Below, one piece after another: positions 9,906-21,345 of a stretch of DNA of 64,000 bases. Source of the DNA: Cycas panzhihuaensis (taxonomy: Eukaryota; Cycadophyta); NCBI GenBank assembly GCA_023213395.1, contig CM041465.1:63061741-63125740 (forward strand), written 5' to 3'. The number at the start of each line of letters is the position of its first letter. The stretch's first letter is position 1. Position numbers and translations under genes: made by a program. The notes under the pieces are model-generated. The model had not been told where the DNA came from, made no database searches, and saw only the letters and a list, made by a program, of their open reading frames with translations.

Positions 9906-10683
9906 AAGGTGCTCTCTCTACTTGTCTGCAGGATCGCGTTGGAGGAGGTGGTGCGCGAGACAAACCCGTTGCTAGTCGGCTCTCACATGGTATTTCTCTC
10001 CTTTAGCATTGAGTTCTTTTTTTTGTCTTTTCATTTCATTTGATTTCGCATGCTCACGGGGAGGTAAGTGGACCCCCTTCGCCACCGTTGGCCAACATTG
10101 CATGCGTGGAGGAAAGAGGAAAGGAGCGCAACCGAGAAGGAGAATCCACACTTCAACCTCAACCGCCGGATCCAGGTACTCCTCGTGTTTCCTTTCATTT
10201 TTTTTCCCTTTCATATCATTCTTGCTTTTTGCACCTACTCGATAAGTAAAAGATAAGGAAACATAAAGGAAAAAGGGAAATAGTCTTTTATTTTACATTT
10301 ACTTTCTCGCACTGTCACTTTACTTTACATAACATAGGAATCGAAGACCGTTTATCTTTGTACCTCCCGGCCACGATTTACTTCACACCCGTTGCACGTT
10401 GGTTTTGTTGCCCTCTCGTTGCCTTCTCATTACCTTGAGAAGCTGCAACGCGCGAGGTTTTCCTCTCCTTCCCGGCCATCCAAAGGGTAGGAAGGCCTCA
10501 TATTTGCATGGCTACCTGGAAGCACCCAGGCACCTTGCAGTCCCTAAACCTGCGCTCCAGCGCACAGACGTCCTGCGAGGTGAGATCCTCACTACCTAGC
10601 CCAGTCAGTGTGGTGTTTTATATCCCTTTCTTTGGGCGTGGGATCGGCACCCAGGAGGCGTTTGACCACCAGCAGATCCTTAG

Positions 10684-11000
10684 GGGCTATGCTCACCCAA
10701 GAGGATGATAAAGGAACTAATTGATCCATTTACTTCACCATCTAGACACTAGTCACTATTGAGCTTAACTACTCTTTCATCAAGAAGGAGTGCCTTGCCT
10801 TAGTCTATGCAACTAAGGAATTTAGGCATTACCTACATGACAATAGTACTTAGGTGATCATTCAATCCAATCCCTTGAGATACCTCTTAACTAGATCTGA
10901 ATTGATTGGTAGGACTGGCAAATGGGTTGTCCTCCTTCAAGAGTATGACCTTCAAATTGTTAACAGGAAATCAAAGAAGAGAATGGTAGTTATTAAATAA
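10684..11000 (+). pseudogene. pol: E2 gRNH remnant
   Basis: A frame with the motifs IELNYSFIKKECLAL, FRHYLHDNST, SNPLRYLLTRSEL and WVVLLQEYDLQIVNRKSKK, the second half of a Ty3-type RNase H. The first half was separated by the E1 insertion. TAG at 10743-10745 and TAA at 10998-11000 are also present in E3 at 19735-19737 and 19990-19992. Confidence 0.75.
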
Positions 11001-11099
11001 CTAGTTGATGCAGCTATTTCTAAATCTTCTAACATTACCAATGATAGCTCCTTACCTGACAAGCCTATCTTTTCCATCCAATACTCGTCATCCCATCCA

Positions 11100-12357
11100 T
11101 TATCTAGTAGCAAATAGTATAGGAACATTGTATAATACCTTACTAAATAGTAGTATCATCCTAACGCTAGTGACCAGGTGAGGTCGCGAGTTAGGGCTAC
11201 TGCTAAGTAGTATTTCCTCATAGAGGAGGTATTGTATAAGAGATCTTTTAGTGGGATCCTCCTTCACTGCATCAATCCTGATGAGGCAAATTAAATACTT
11301 TGTAAGTGCTATAATGACATTTGTGGGGGCTACTTGAAGGGCCAATCCATGGCCAGAGGATCTTTCGTATAGGTTATTACTAACCATCTATTTTCAAGGA
11401 TGCCCACTCCTATGTGTTGCATTGTCGTAGGTGCCAAGAGCATGCTAATATCTTTCATTCACCTTCTAAGGCCTTATACCCAATTATTTCTCCATGGCAT
11501 TTTTCCCAATGGGGATTAGACCTTGTGGGAGCTATAACCCTTCCTTCCTTGTCCTGATACAAGTTTATGTTGACCGCGATGGAGTCCTGCACTAAATGGG
11601 TTGAAGCCATTCCCTTATCATCTATTACTGGTAAGACTATAGCCACTTTCATCTACAAGTATATCATCTATCAATTTAGGGTTCCTGACATCCTGATCAT
11701 AAATAATAGTACTTCTGTTTCTAATAAGAAGATGGACAAACTTTGTAGGAAGTTCAAGATATCCCACAAAACCTTATCTCTTTATTATTCCTAGGCCAAT
11801 GACCAAATTGAATCTTTTAGAGAAACACTTATAAACATCTTAAAGAAAACAATTGCTCAATCCCAAAGGGATTGACACCTCTAACTTCTTTCTGCTTTAT
11901 GGATATATTACACTTCTATTTGCATAGTTATAGGGATAACCCCATTCTCCCTCATGTATGGAAATGAAGCAATCCTTCCTTTGGAAGTTGAAATCCCTCA
12001 TTTATGAGTTTCTCTTCAAGGTCTCATCGACGAGGAGTCTTACCACCAAGCTCACCTCCTCAACCTTGAAGCCTTAGATGAGAGACACTTGACGACATAC
12101 CAAGAAAACCTCACCTCTAAGGCTAGGCCACAAAGAATATATGACAAATGTCTTCATGTTCAACCTTTAAATCCTAGGGACCATGTCCTTAAGCTTGAGT
12201 ATCTCTATGACCACTTAACAAATTTAGGCCTAAATGGGTTAGTCCTTTTGTCAATCTTGAGAGCCTCGACAATGGTGCCTATAGGATAGCTATCCTAGAG
12301 GGTCTTGAATTCAAGAAAGATGGGAATGGCAAATTCTTAAAGAAGTTCTACATGTGA
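11100..12357 (+). pseudogene. pol: E2 integrase remnant
   Basis: Zinc-binding region degraded (KCYNDICGGYLKGQSMA). Core: WGLDLVGA keeps the first Asp near 11515; the second reads LIINNST, with Asn (AAT at 11702-11704) for the catalytic Asp; QIESF near 11806-11820 keeps the Glu. The tail (PRDHVLKLEYLYDHL, then after a frameshift near 12225 PKWVSPFVNLESLDNGAYRIA) is the GPF/Y region, with Ser for Gly. Stops interrupt it, including TGA at 12005-12007 shared with E3. Confidence 0.8.
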
Positions 12358-13130
12358 CCCTTTCTACTCCCAAGTAGGATAGTAATACCCCTCTCTTACT
12401 TTGAAATGAGCCTAAACTATCACTCTAAGCACATTATTATTTCTCCTAGCCATAAGTATGGTGATGATTTAGAGTAGCTCTTTATCCTTTTGACTTCATT
12501 ACTTGCATTACATCTCTTGTTTCCTTCTCGGGGGAGACCTGACATTTCCTAGTTAGGTAAGTAAACATCCTTTGCTTTCGAGCATGGAGTCATTTCCCAA
12601 CTAGGGCCTTTTATTTCTTAGGTATCTATACCCCCTACTCACTTCCTTTGGATATCTATTATGCTCCACCTGACAGACATACGTAGCATCCCCTCCTAGT
12701 CTTACATTTATCCATCATTGATATGCATGGTAACCATGTGTGCCTACTACGAGTGTGGCATCACATGAAAGGCTTCAAATATCATTTGCATAGGATCTAA
12801 TAACAAAAACCATACATAGTAATCAACTATAACTATTTGAATGTATGACCCCTTATGCACCCATATCCATATGCATATGCTCATCTCTCTATGCATTATA
12901 TAAACAAATAAACTACTTAACAAAGTAATAACATCACAAATCTATCATAACATCATCATAATGTATCAAATGGGGTACAAATTAGACCCCATTTATATAT
13001 GTACAAAGTCATATGGTACAATAGAATCATATGGTGCATCATCTAGACAATATGCTTTAAGAAGCCAGAATCCTTATAGGGAGAAGTACAATCATATGCT
13101 TACATGTGGTAAAAACTCCCTGGAGGCTTA
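12358..13130 (+). other. E2 spacer after integrase
   Basis: Non-coding. It corresponds to 21346-22140 of E3 and 3528-4331 of E1. It contains the shared phrase gaaatgagcctaaactatca and the conserved purine block near 13070-13092. The second contig begins inside this stretch, at the equivalent of 12376. Confidence 0.6.
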
Positions 13131-14500
13131 AGCCTTTCCTATCCAAAATCCACAGTGTAGAGTGTCTTGAACCTTTGTGCTCTCAAGGGGTATCATCCCC
13201 TCATCTGCAAGATCTCTCACTTTGGGAGAACATACCTCCTAGGCTATTATGACATTACTATAAGATCCCTGCCTCATTGTCCTTGTCTTAAGGCCTCCTA
13301 TAGGACATCGTCATGGTGTGCAACCTACTGTCTGACGACCTAGTGGTGATCTGCTCCACTAGATGGTTGTATCTAGCCTAGATATGATCTCTCTCTCCCT
13401 TAGCTCCATAGAGTCTCTCCTCTAACATGGGAATCTGGATCTTGCTCTCTACATCCATGCCTGCTCCTCCCTAGGCCTCCAATCCCTATACTTAGACCTA
13501 TAGGGTGTCCCTTTTAACCACCAACTAGTCTATGTATGTTGTAGCTTATCTAGGGTGCTCTGTAGCTAGCCAACCCTCACATAAAGCCCCTTGGACTCTG
13601 ACACCCATATATCCATAGCTTGAGCCAGTGGGGAAAGCGATGCTATGTGTGGCCTCGTCGATTTGGGATCCTTGCTAGATAGGATGGGAGGTTGTCCCTC
13701 CATGTAGACTTTGGAAAATAACTCATGTACTATCACATCCAATAGCCTCGCCATCTCTATTCCCCCTACCAAACCATGCATACTAAATAAAACCATCTAA
13801 GGAAGTAATAAATAATCAAAAGGATGTTTAGTCAGGGTAGAATATGATATCCTAGGATGATTGGCTACTCTGCCTAGATGATCACCATGTCTACTATAGG
13901 TCCCCCTTATATTGCCTCTATCTCCTTAACCTTTGGCACTACCTCACCTAACACCTAGGCTGCTAGGGTATCTCTTCCCTCTAATCCCTCCTCTCCTAAT
14001 ATATCTCTATGTATGGTAGTTATTGCTACCTCTGCCTTTACCACCATAGCTACCACTTCTGCTGGGGATCTACCTACAACTCCCCCTCTTCCTATTGGTC
14101 CTGTTGGTGGCTTATCTCCCCCTGCTGGCACTGATCGACCTGCCTTATCTCATGTAGGTCCTGATGGTCTTGCTCCATCCTCTCCATCTCCTCCATTGTC
14201 ATCACTACCTTCATCAGGCTTATCTCCTAGATCTTTACCCTTATCATCACTCTTCCAGTGGATTGATCAATATGGATCCACCGTAGAGTTGGTTAGGGTT
14301 AGGAGATCCAGTGATGTTATCCCCATTGATTACCACATATGGACCTGGTCCTTGATACCTTTGAATCTCGTCTACCACCTCTAAACTATAGGGGCCTTGG
14401 TTGAGATGGTATGTGGCCCTCCTTGCTATGTCACTACTTTGAAATGGTTGAAAAACTAGCACTAGAGTAGTGTACAGTATGAGAAACCTCCTCTCCCAGC
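13131..14500 (-). pseudogene. E2 opposite-strand PMD ORF remnant (C-terminal half)
   Basis: On the minus strand, 14534-14247 carries GPYVVINGDNITGSPNPNQL, parallel to E1 near 5555-5440. An acidic stretch (EGSDDNGGDGEDG) follows at about 14215-14165. The frame at 13796-13566 (MARLLDVIVHELFSKVYMEG ... DIWVSESKGL) matches the E1 segment that leads into its coiled-coil part. Stops are frequent. The sequence cctttgaatctcg at 14358-14370 is the uninterrupted counterpart of the E4 insertion site in E3. Confidence 0.6.
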
Positions 14501-15287
14501 CTAACAAAGTCTGAGAAAGAAGTAGGAACCTCAAAAGATTGATTAAAAATGATTAAATCCTTATAAAAACTTAATGAAACTTAGATATAAACACTTCAAA
14601 TATGTGTTGGGCTGTGTATAGCAGTAGAGGCTCTAAAAAATTATAGAGATTCTGAAAAAAAATAGTGTACAAATTAAAATAATTTTTTTTTTTAACAAAA
14701 TACTATATAAACTATTGATATAATGTTATAAACTAAATAAATATTGAACAAAAAACTTGTTGTGCTTTATACAAACTCACTCTAATCTCAAATGAAAGTG
14801 TTAATGGAGACACAATAGAGTAGGTAAAAGAATGTTTCAATCTATATTCAAACCATTTCTGAAAACATTAACATAATTTCCTTTGAGAGGTCGTGTTGAA
14901 GAACATCGAGGGTTTTAAGCCCTAAAATATATATTCAAGAGGTAGGCGGAGCCTGTCCCAACCTCCATTCCAACCTTGAAATCCAAATTATAATAAAAAA
15001 TAAGCAACTTAAAATAAAATAACATTAGATTATCCAAGTGATGGTTGGCATGTTCCCAAGATCCATTTACACACATATATGTAATGAATATAGTTCCAAT
15101 ATTTACTCATTGTTGTTATAGTCAGATCAAAGTGGAGATCTAATTAGACTACTCTAGCCTTTTCCAATCAAGATTTAACACTATAGTGTGTTCTTGATCT
15201 TTTTAACTCAATGGTTCTATAGCTAGATTAAAGTAGAGATATAATTAGAGTACCTTTAAGGACCACCTGAGGCCTACTCACCTCCCA
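14501..15287. other. Unassigned AT-rich stretch between E2 and E3
   Basis: The E2/E3 similarity ends at about 14500 and gag homology of E3 starts near 15288. In between I see no coding potential, LTR end pair, PBS or PPT. It contains poly-A/poly-T tracts near 14650-14700 and two related stretches about 111 bp apart. It may be what is left of the 3' end of E2 and the 5' end of E3. Confidence 0.5.
15119..15262. repeat. Two diverged direct repeats about 111 bp apart
   Basis: agtcagatcaaagtggagat at 15120 and agctagattaaagtagagat at 15231, each continuing with a similar c/ataattagactac-like phrase. Seen directly; also present in the second contig near 43560 and 43670. Confidence 0.5.
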
Positions 15288-15459
15288 AATTGGGTTGAGT
15301 ATACCTCCTAGCCAAGTGACCACACCTCAACCAGTTGTGGTCTACCCATCTCTAACTAGACCTAAGGGACCCTCGTGTCCCCCTTCTACTAGCCACATAG
15401 GTAAAATCCCCATGCATCCTTAACCCCAACCTAGGGATCTTTCTCTTTACGTACCCCTA

Positions 15460-16960
15460 GGATGCACTTCCCAACCGTGGGGGTATGGAAAGGGAAATCT
15501 CCTCCCTACTATGGAGTATACTCTCTCCACCCATATGGTGTTGCACCACCCACAAGTGGCCCATATGGGCAAAACCCTATTCTACACTCGTCTGTTTCAT
15601 CTTTGTGTATCACCTCACATGTAGTGCCTTCTCAAGGACAAAAAACTCCTCCCCAAGTACCCTTTTAATAAGGGGTGTATCCTTAAGGAAGAATAGGTCC
15701 CTCTTACTCATTCACCTATCTCTGAGTTCCTTCTCATCTGGGATTATTCGCTTCCCATCAAATAGGAGGGAATTCATATCCCTCTTTTAGCTAGACCTCT
15801 CAAGGAGGATTTTGGTGTCCATACGCATGTCCTCCTTCGTCTTTCATTGACCCATTAGCTCAACCAAGGCCCTATCCCTTCATTGATTGTAGGTCAACTC
15901 CTTTGTCCATTGAGGCATTAAGGGCCAACTTACTGCCTCACCTCCATAAGGAGCCTAAATTTGATGGGACCTCTTCACAAGACCCAACTGACTATGTCAA
16001 TAGTTTCTCCATGGAATGTATTGATTACTAGGCCTATGATCACATCTTAATGAAACCTTTTCCACATTCCTTATAGGGTGATGGTCTTAACTAGTTCTAC
16101 TACTTCCTTGCCCATTTAATTTATTCATTCCAATAACTTATGGATGAGTTTGTCAACTATTTTAACATTCCTCATCCCTTCAAGAGTGGAATGAAAGCCT
16201 TACTTTCCCTAAGAAAGGTCACCAGGAGATGAATCATGATTTTGTTAGGCACTTTCACGATCTCTTTCACTCCACGAAGGCCACGTTGCCTAAGGAGCTA
16301 AAGAGGAATCTCTTTGTGAATGCCCTATATCTCAAAGTACATGTTGAGGTCCAAAATGGGGATAATAACATATGATTCCATTATAGCTAAGTGCTTGGCT
16401 CTTGAGACTACTGAGATCTAAGTGGGTCTTAAGAGAGCTCTCAAATCATCAAAACAAAGAGAGACACCCCCCGTGTCGCATGAGAATACTTTGGATCCTT
16501 TGACCTCTACATATTTTCTTTCAAGTGTATAATGAAGGAGCTTAAGCTCTAAGCTCCTCCCTCATCAGAAAACTTCCATAGACCTGTCCACCATGCCTCA
16601 TAAGCCACACCTCCTAAGGATTGAAATACATGGTCCTCTCAAGCAAGGGAAACCAAGCCTTCCTTGGAAAAACGTGGCACTCCATCCATGGTGATTGCTT
16701 TCATGAGGATTTGCAATGTAGGGTGCAACATCCTAAACCCACTCCACATCGTGATTCCTCTACCAAGCGGACTATCAAGCCCAATTTAGACTAGCCTATC
16801 CATAAAGATCCCTTCTCCAAGCAGGCAAATGAGATCAACATACCTAATATAGAGGGAACTAAAATAGAAGAAAATTTGCTAACCCTCATCCCACATAAGC
16901 TAAAGAGAAGGTGGAAAGAAGTTCTTCCTCTTCTTTTGGTTCTTGCCATCATACCCCTTC
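15460..16960 (+). pseudogene. gag: E3 gag remnant with zinc-knuckle-like motif
   Basis: Starts around the ATG at 15462 (MHFPTVGVWKG, then a Pro/Gly/Tyr-rich stretch). The Retrotrans_gag core lies at about 15900-16300: LRANLLPHLHKEPKFDGTSS, DPTDYVNSF, ILMKPFPHSL and LMDEFVNYFNIPHPF. Near 16220 comes the region aligned with MNRDFVRRFHD of E4. At 16675-16719 the segment WHSIHGDCFHEDLQC followed by HPKPTPH corresponds to a C-x2-H-x4-H-x4-C finger; here the first Cys is His. Gag proteins of this group form the particle and bind RNA. At least a dozen stops and frame changes are present. Confidence 0.75.
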
Positions 16961-17239
16961 ACCTTCTTGATCTTGAAACAAAGGAAAGAGAGTTATCCAA
17001 ATGCTCAGGACCATACCCCTATATGCTATAACTAGTTCTTAAGCAACTAAAGAGACCATAGGTGTGTCTTCCTCTTCTCAACTTGATCATCCCATAGATA
17101 ACCCTCCTTTTGAGATTCCATCTCTCCCTAAGACCATTCTTGTTCACCCGAATCACTATGATTTCTGAAGGGCACTTCCCCAACCAACTGAGAAAGGAAA
17201 CCCTTCTTAATCATAAATGAGCTTCTGCTGTGGCCAATT

Positions 17240-17800
17240 AGGATGTCCATGATGGATGTCTTGAGGAGTTGTCAAGAGCAACATGCTCTCCTTTTGGAGA
17301 CTTTAGGGTTGGTGGATGCATCTATCTAGACTTTGAGTACTACCCTAAGTCAGGAGCCCATCATCTCTTTCAACCTTAAAGATCTTCCTCTAACTAGTGA
17401 AAGGGAATTCTAATGGCATTACCCTTTCACCATATCTATAGCCACTCTAGATTGTACACTTAGAAGAACTGTTATGGATAATGATTATTCTATTAATATT
17501 ATACCTCTACACATCATGTAGGATTTAGGCAAAGCACCTCTCAAGCCAGTTCCATGGCATTGCCAGGGCTATGATCATATTGACAAAATATCCTTATGAT
17601 CTATCTCTATCCCTACTACCCTTGAGGACAAAATTGTTCTCATTGATACCATGGTCCTTGATCTAGACGTGGACAACAACCTTCTATTAGGATATTCATA
17701 GCTCGACCAGATGGTAGCCATGTGTTCGTCCCATTGGGGACAACTCAAATTCATCCACAAAGGACGAATGAAAGTTGTTGTTTTAGAGTGTGCTTCCATT
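17240..17800 (+). pseudogene. pol: E3 protease remnant, active site altered
   Basis: The aspartic protease signature D-[NT]-G-S-S reads M-D-N-D-Y-S-I-N at 17474-17497, with Gly replaced by Asp. E4 keeps DNGSSVN. Downstream, DLDVDNNLLLGYS and WGQLKFIHKGRMKVV (about 17660-17780) match the end of retropepsins in this clade ('NALLGRPWI ... LKFP'). The role would be maturation of the polyprotein. Confidence 0.7.
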
Positions 17801-17839
17801 AAATAATCTAACTGGTCCCATCAAGCAGTTCGTGATCTA

Positions 17840-18650
17840 ATGAAGGGTAATAAATGCCCATCCACTCATGCTTCCACTTACATGATCAATATTCCTAGCA
17901 CTTCTTGCTCAAAGGAAGGACCTTTTACTTCCTCTTCTAACCTTATTTGTTTTGCCCCTATTGGTATAGCGAGCTATGGGTACCTCATCGTTTTGAGTGA
18001 CAATGAGTCTAACAGTGAGGAAGAGGACCTCCCTCATCCCATATCCCTCCTAAACACCCGTAGGGAGCAGTTGCTTCATTCTAAGTCTTAACTTAGAACC
18101 CCTTCTATTAAGGAGCCCAATACTCTTGTTGAGTCATGTATGATCATTCCCATCTCTCATGTGACCTCCCACACCACTTCATGATCCACCTTGTCACCTT
18201 CTATGGGTGATAGGGATAGGGGACCTCTTATCTTCTGACATAAGAGGATACCTCCCAACTCTTTCGAAGAGTCCCTTAGCTATATTGAGTGGTGGATTGA
18301 TTGTTATGGGTCCATTGCTCCTCATCCTCTCCAAGTATAACTATCTATGGGGTAGACTACTTTGAGAATGATGAGGCATTGTTAGAGTATTTGGTAGGCT
18401 CCATGCCCAATCTCTGTCCTGGTCACCATAAGCTTGGTTACTGAAGATATTAGCTCTTGGGTCACCCCTAGCTAACCTAAGCCAACCTAGTTCCCCTTTG
18501 GCCCTTCCTGTTAACCAAGCCCCCACCATTTCGAGGAGGGGAAGGCCATCTACATGGGGGCAACTAAGGACATCATCCTCGCCCCTAGCAAGGTCATCAA
18601 GGTAGGAGAAAAATATTATCGTGAAGAAATGGAGGAGTACACACTCCTTT
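17840..18650 (+). pseudogene. pol: E3 protease-RT linker
   Basis: Same layout as E1 22-858: KGNKCPSTHAS start, FAPIGIASYGY, an acidic ESNSEEEDLPHP patch, then VDYFENDEALLEYL near 18352-18393 and HKLGY. Several stops and indels. The lead-in to RT (IILAPSKVIKVG) is open at 18554-18760. Confidence 0.65.
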
Positions 18651-19550
18651 TCCAAGAGTTTCATGTACTTTTGATGTGGGATTACATTGATATGAAGGGA
18701 ATAGATCCGTCCATCATCACCTATAATCTTATAACTATCCCGGGCACTCACCCCGTATAACAAAAGTAGTGCCCTCTTTATCCTAAGCTATATGTTCCCA
18801 TTAAGATAGAAGTTTAAAAACTCTTGGATGTAGGGTTGATCATTCTATTGATTACCCTAAATGGGTCTTCAACATCATTCCCGTTGCTAAAAGGAACGAA
18901 ATGATTTAAGATATGTATTTATTTTTGAGATATCAACAATGTATGTCCTAAAGATATCTTTCCTTTACCTTTCATCAATTAGATTATCGATTACACTGAC
19001 GGATTTGAAGTCATATCATTAATGGATGGATTCTCTAGTTATAACCAAATCCAAATCTCCCCCAAATACCATCACGAAATGGCCTTCACTACATGTTGGG
19101 GTACCTTTGCTTACAAAGTAATGGCCTTCAGACTTAAAAACATAGGCAACACCTACCAAAGGCTCATGCAATTTGTCTTTCATAACCTCATAAATAAAAC
19201 CTTCAAGGTCTTTATCGATGATATGATGGGTCTCTCTCATAAGAAAGCCTATCACCCTAAGGATTTACATGCCATCTTTACATGATGTCACAAATACCAT
19301 GTCGACAAAAGCGGCTCAAATACGTGTTGAAGTAACCAAACAAACTCCTAGGTTTCCTTGTTTCTAAACAAGGAATCCAGATCAACCCCAATAAGGTTAA
19401 ATCCATCCTTGACATGCCTCTACCCAAAATACAACATTAAACCAAGTCATTTTTAGGTAGGTTGGATTTTCTTAGGCATTTTCTAGTGAACTTCACCATA
19501 AATGCTAAACCCCTTATTAACCTATTGAAGAAGGGAGCCCTATTCCTTTG
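18651..19550 (+). pseudogene. pol: E3 reverse transcriptase remnant with intact FIDD box
   Basis: DMKGIDPSIITYNL opens the domain. Motif A is badly damaged near 18905-18945. From 19022 an open frame gives MDGFSSYNQIQISP, FTTCWGTFAYKVMAF and KVFIDDMMGLSHKKAYH; the YxDD box is intact at 19212-19223. After a frameshift the thumb continues (KLLGFLVSKQGIQI, FLGRLDFLRHFLVNF) to about 19520. Confidence 0.8.
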
Positions 19551-20040
19551 GTCTCCTAAGGCCCAGGAAGCTTTTTAAGAGCTCAAGAGACACTTGGCTT
19601 CTCTTTCGATCTTAACAGCCTGTATATTTGACTATCCCTTCATCCTTTATACCTCGGCCACTAATGAATCCTTAGGGACTATGCTCACCTAAGAGGATGA
19701 TTTAGGAACTAATCTTTCTATTTACTTCACTATCTAGACACTAGTCACTATTGAGCTTAAGTATTCTTTCACCAAGAAGGAGTGCCTTGCCTTGTTCCAT
19801 ACAACTAAGAAATTTAGGCATTACCTATATGACAATAGTACTCAGGTGATCGTTCAATCCAATCCCCTGAGATACCTCTTAACTCGATCTGACTTGACTG
19901 GTAGGACTAGAAAATGGGTTGTCCTCCTTCAAGAGTATAACCATCAAATTGTTAATAGGAAATCAAAGAAGGGAATGGCAGCTGTTAAATAACTAGTTAA
20001 TGTACCTATTTCTAAATCTTTAAATGTTACCAATGACGAC
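19551..20040 (+). pseudogene. pol: E3 gRNH remnant
   Basis: YPFILYTSATNESLGTMLT opens the domain (first Asp lost to Asn). Then IELKYSFTKKECLALF keeps the second acidic residue, followed by RHYLYDNSTQVIVQSNP and RKWVVLLQEYNHQIVNRKSKKG. Stops at 19735-19737 and 19990-19992 are shared with E2. The stretch near 19665-19690 is the intact counterpart of the E1 insertion site. Confidence 0.75.
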
Positions 20041-20099
20041 TCCTTACACAGCGAGCCTATATTTTCCATCCAATAATCGTCACTGTAGCCATTATCTAG

Positions 20100-21345
20100 T
20101 AGCAAATAGTATGGAGACATTGTATAATACCTTACTAAACAACAATATCATCCTAACACTAATGACAAGGTGAGGTCACGAGTTAGGGCTACTACTAGGT
20201 AGTATTTCCTCATAGAGGAGGTATTATACAAGAGATCTTTTAGTGGGATCCTCCTTCGCTGCATCAATCCTGATGAGGCAAACTAAATACTTTGCAAGTG
20301 TTATAATGACATTTGTGGGGGCCACTTCAGGGGCCAATCCATGGCCATAGGATCCTTCGTATGGGTTATTACTAACCATCCATTTTCAAGAATGTCCACG
20401 CCTATGTGTTGCATTATCGTAGGTGCCAGGAGCATGCTAATATCATTCATTCACCTCCTAAGGCCTTATACCCAATCATTTCTCCATGGCATTTTTCCCA
20501 ATGGGGATTAGACCTTGTGGGAGCCATAACCCTTCCTTCCTTGTCACAATACAAGTTCATATTGACCGCGATGAGTCGCACTAAATGGGTTGAAGCCATC
20601 CCTTTATTATCCATTACTAGCAAGACTATAACCACTTTCATCTACAAGTATATCATCTATCAATTTAGGGTTCGACATCACGATCATAGATAATGGTACT
20701 TCTGTTTGTAATAAGAAGATGGAAAAATTTTGTGGGAAGTTCAATATATCCCACAAAACCTTATCTCTTTCTTATTCCTAAGTGAATGACCAAATTAAAT
20801 CTTTTAGCAAAACCGTTATAAACATCTTAAAGAAAATAATTCCTCAATCCCAAAGGGATTGACACCTCTAACTTCCTTCTGCTTTATGGACATATTACAC
20901 TTCTATTCGCACAGCTACAGGGATAACCCCATTCTCCCTCATGTATGGAAATGAAGCAATCCTTCCATTGGAAGTTGAAATCCCTTATTTATGAGTTTCT
21001 CTTCGAGGTCTCATTGATGAGGAGTCTTACCACCAAGCTCACCTCCTCAACCTTGAAGCCTTGGATGAGAGACACTTGATGGCATACCAAGAAAACCTCA
21101 CCTCTAAGGCTAAGCCACGAAGAACATATGACAAATGTCTTCATCCTCAACCTTTAAATCCTAGGGACCATGTCCTTAAGATTGAGTATCTCTATGACTA
21201 CTTATCCAAATTTAGGTCTAAATGGGTCAGTCTTTTTATCATTCTTGAGAGCCTTGACAATGGTGCCTATAGGATAGCTATCCTAGAGGGTCTTGAATTG
21301 AAGAAAGATGGGAATGGTAAATTCTTAAAGAAGTTCTACGTGTGA
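20100..21345 (+). pseudogene. pol: E3 integrase remnant
   Basis: Zinc-binding part degraded (20200-20440). Core: WGLDLVGA intact at about 20500-20523; the IIDNGT stretch near 20685-20700 keeps the second Asp; the Glu of QIESF is Lys (AAA at 20797-20799), so the triad is broken, at a different residue than in E2. The tail at 21061-21345 is open: PRDHVLKIEYLYDYL, KWVSLFIILESLDNGAYRIA, ending FLKKFYV and TGA. Confidence 0.8.

Larger units (their letters stand above)
1..10674 (+). mobile_element. E1: Ty3/Gypsy Tat-type LTR retrotransposon, 5' truncated by the window
   Basis: Plus-strand element entered inside pol. Seen in order: the protease-RT linker, RT, gRNH, integrase, an opposite-strand PMD ORF, a separate archaeal-type RNase H and a 3' LTR ending in CA at 10674. 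Beyond that point the sequence resumes in the RNase H region of another element (E2), which matches E3 from about 19665 onward, so E1 is inserted in E2. The gag, protease and 5' LTR lie before position 1. Family knowledge: a dual RNase H and opposite-strand accessory ORFs between integrase and the 3' LTR are known in the plant Tat clade. Its coding frames hold a few stops and frameshifts, so it is not autonomous as written. The target duplication cannot be verified because the left flank is missing. Confidence 0.9.
8161..10674 (+). repeat. E1 3' LTR (2514 bp)
   Basis: Starts TGTTCCGGCTATTGGGAATGG, matching the reverse complement of the inner LTR ends of E4 (25851) and E5 (37708). Ends GACCACCAGCA at 10674, next to sequence of E2 (atccttagg...atgctcacc, as at 19667-19690). 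Length agrees with the E4 LTRs (2500 and 2506 bp). It holds a TA-repeat TATA region and a stem-loop listed separately. The bases before 8161 (gccaaggcga) are only a weak polypurine tract. The 5' LTR is outside the window. Confidence 0.85.
10675..14500 (+). mobile_element. E2: 3' part of an older Tat-type element, interrupted by E1
   Basis: Begins inside gRNH directly at the E1 boundary and runs through integrase to an opposite-strand PMD remnant. It is very similar to E3 over 19665-23346 plus 34135-~34270, then homology stops near 14500. It is full of stops, many explicable as C-to-T changes of CAA, CAG or CGA codons, and more AT-rich than E1. Its 5' half must lie to the left of E1, outside the window. 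No LTR is seen at its 3' end. Confidence 0.8.
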
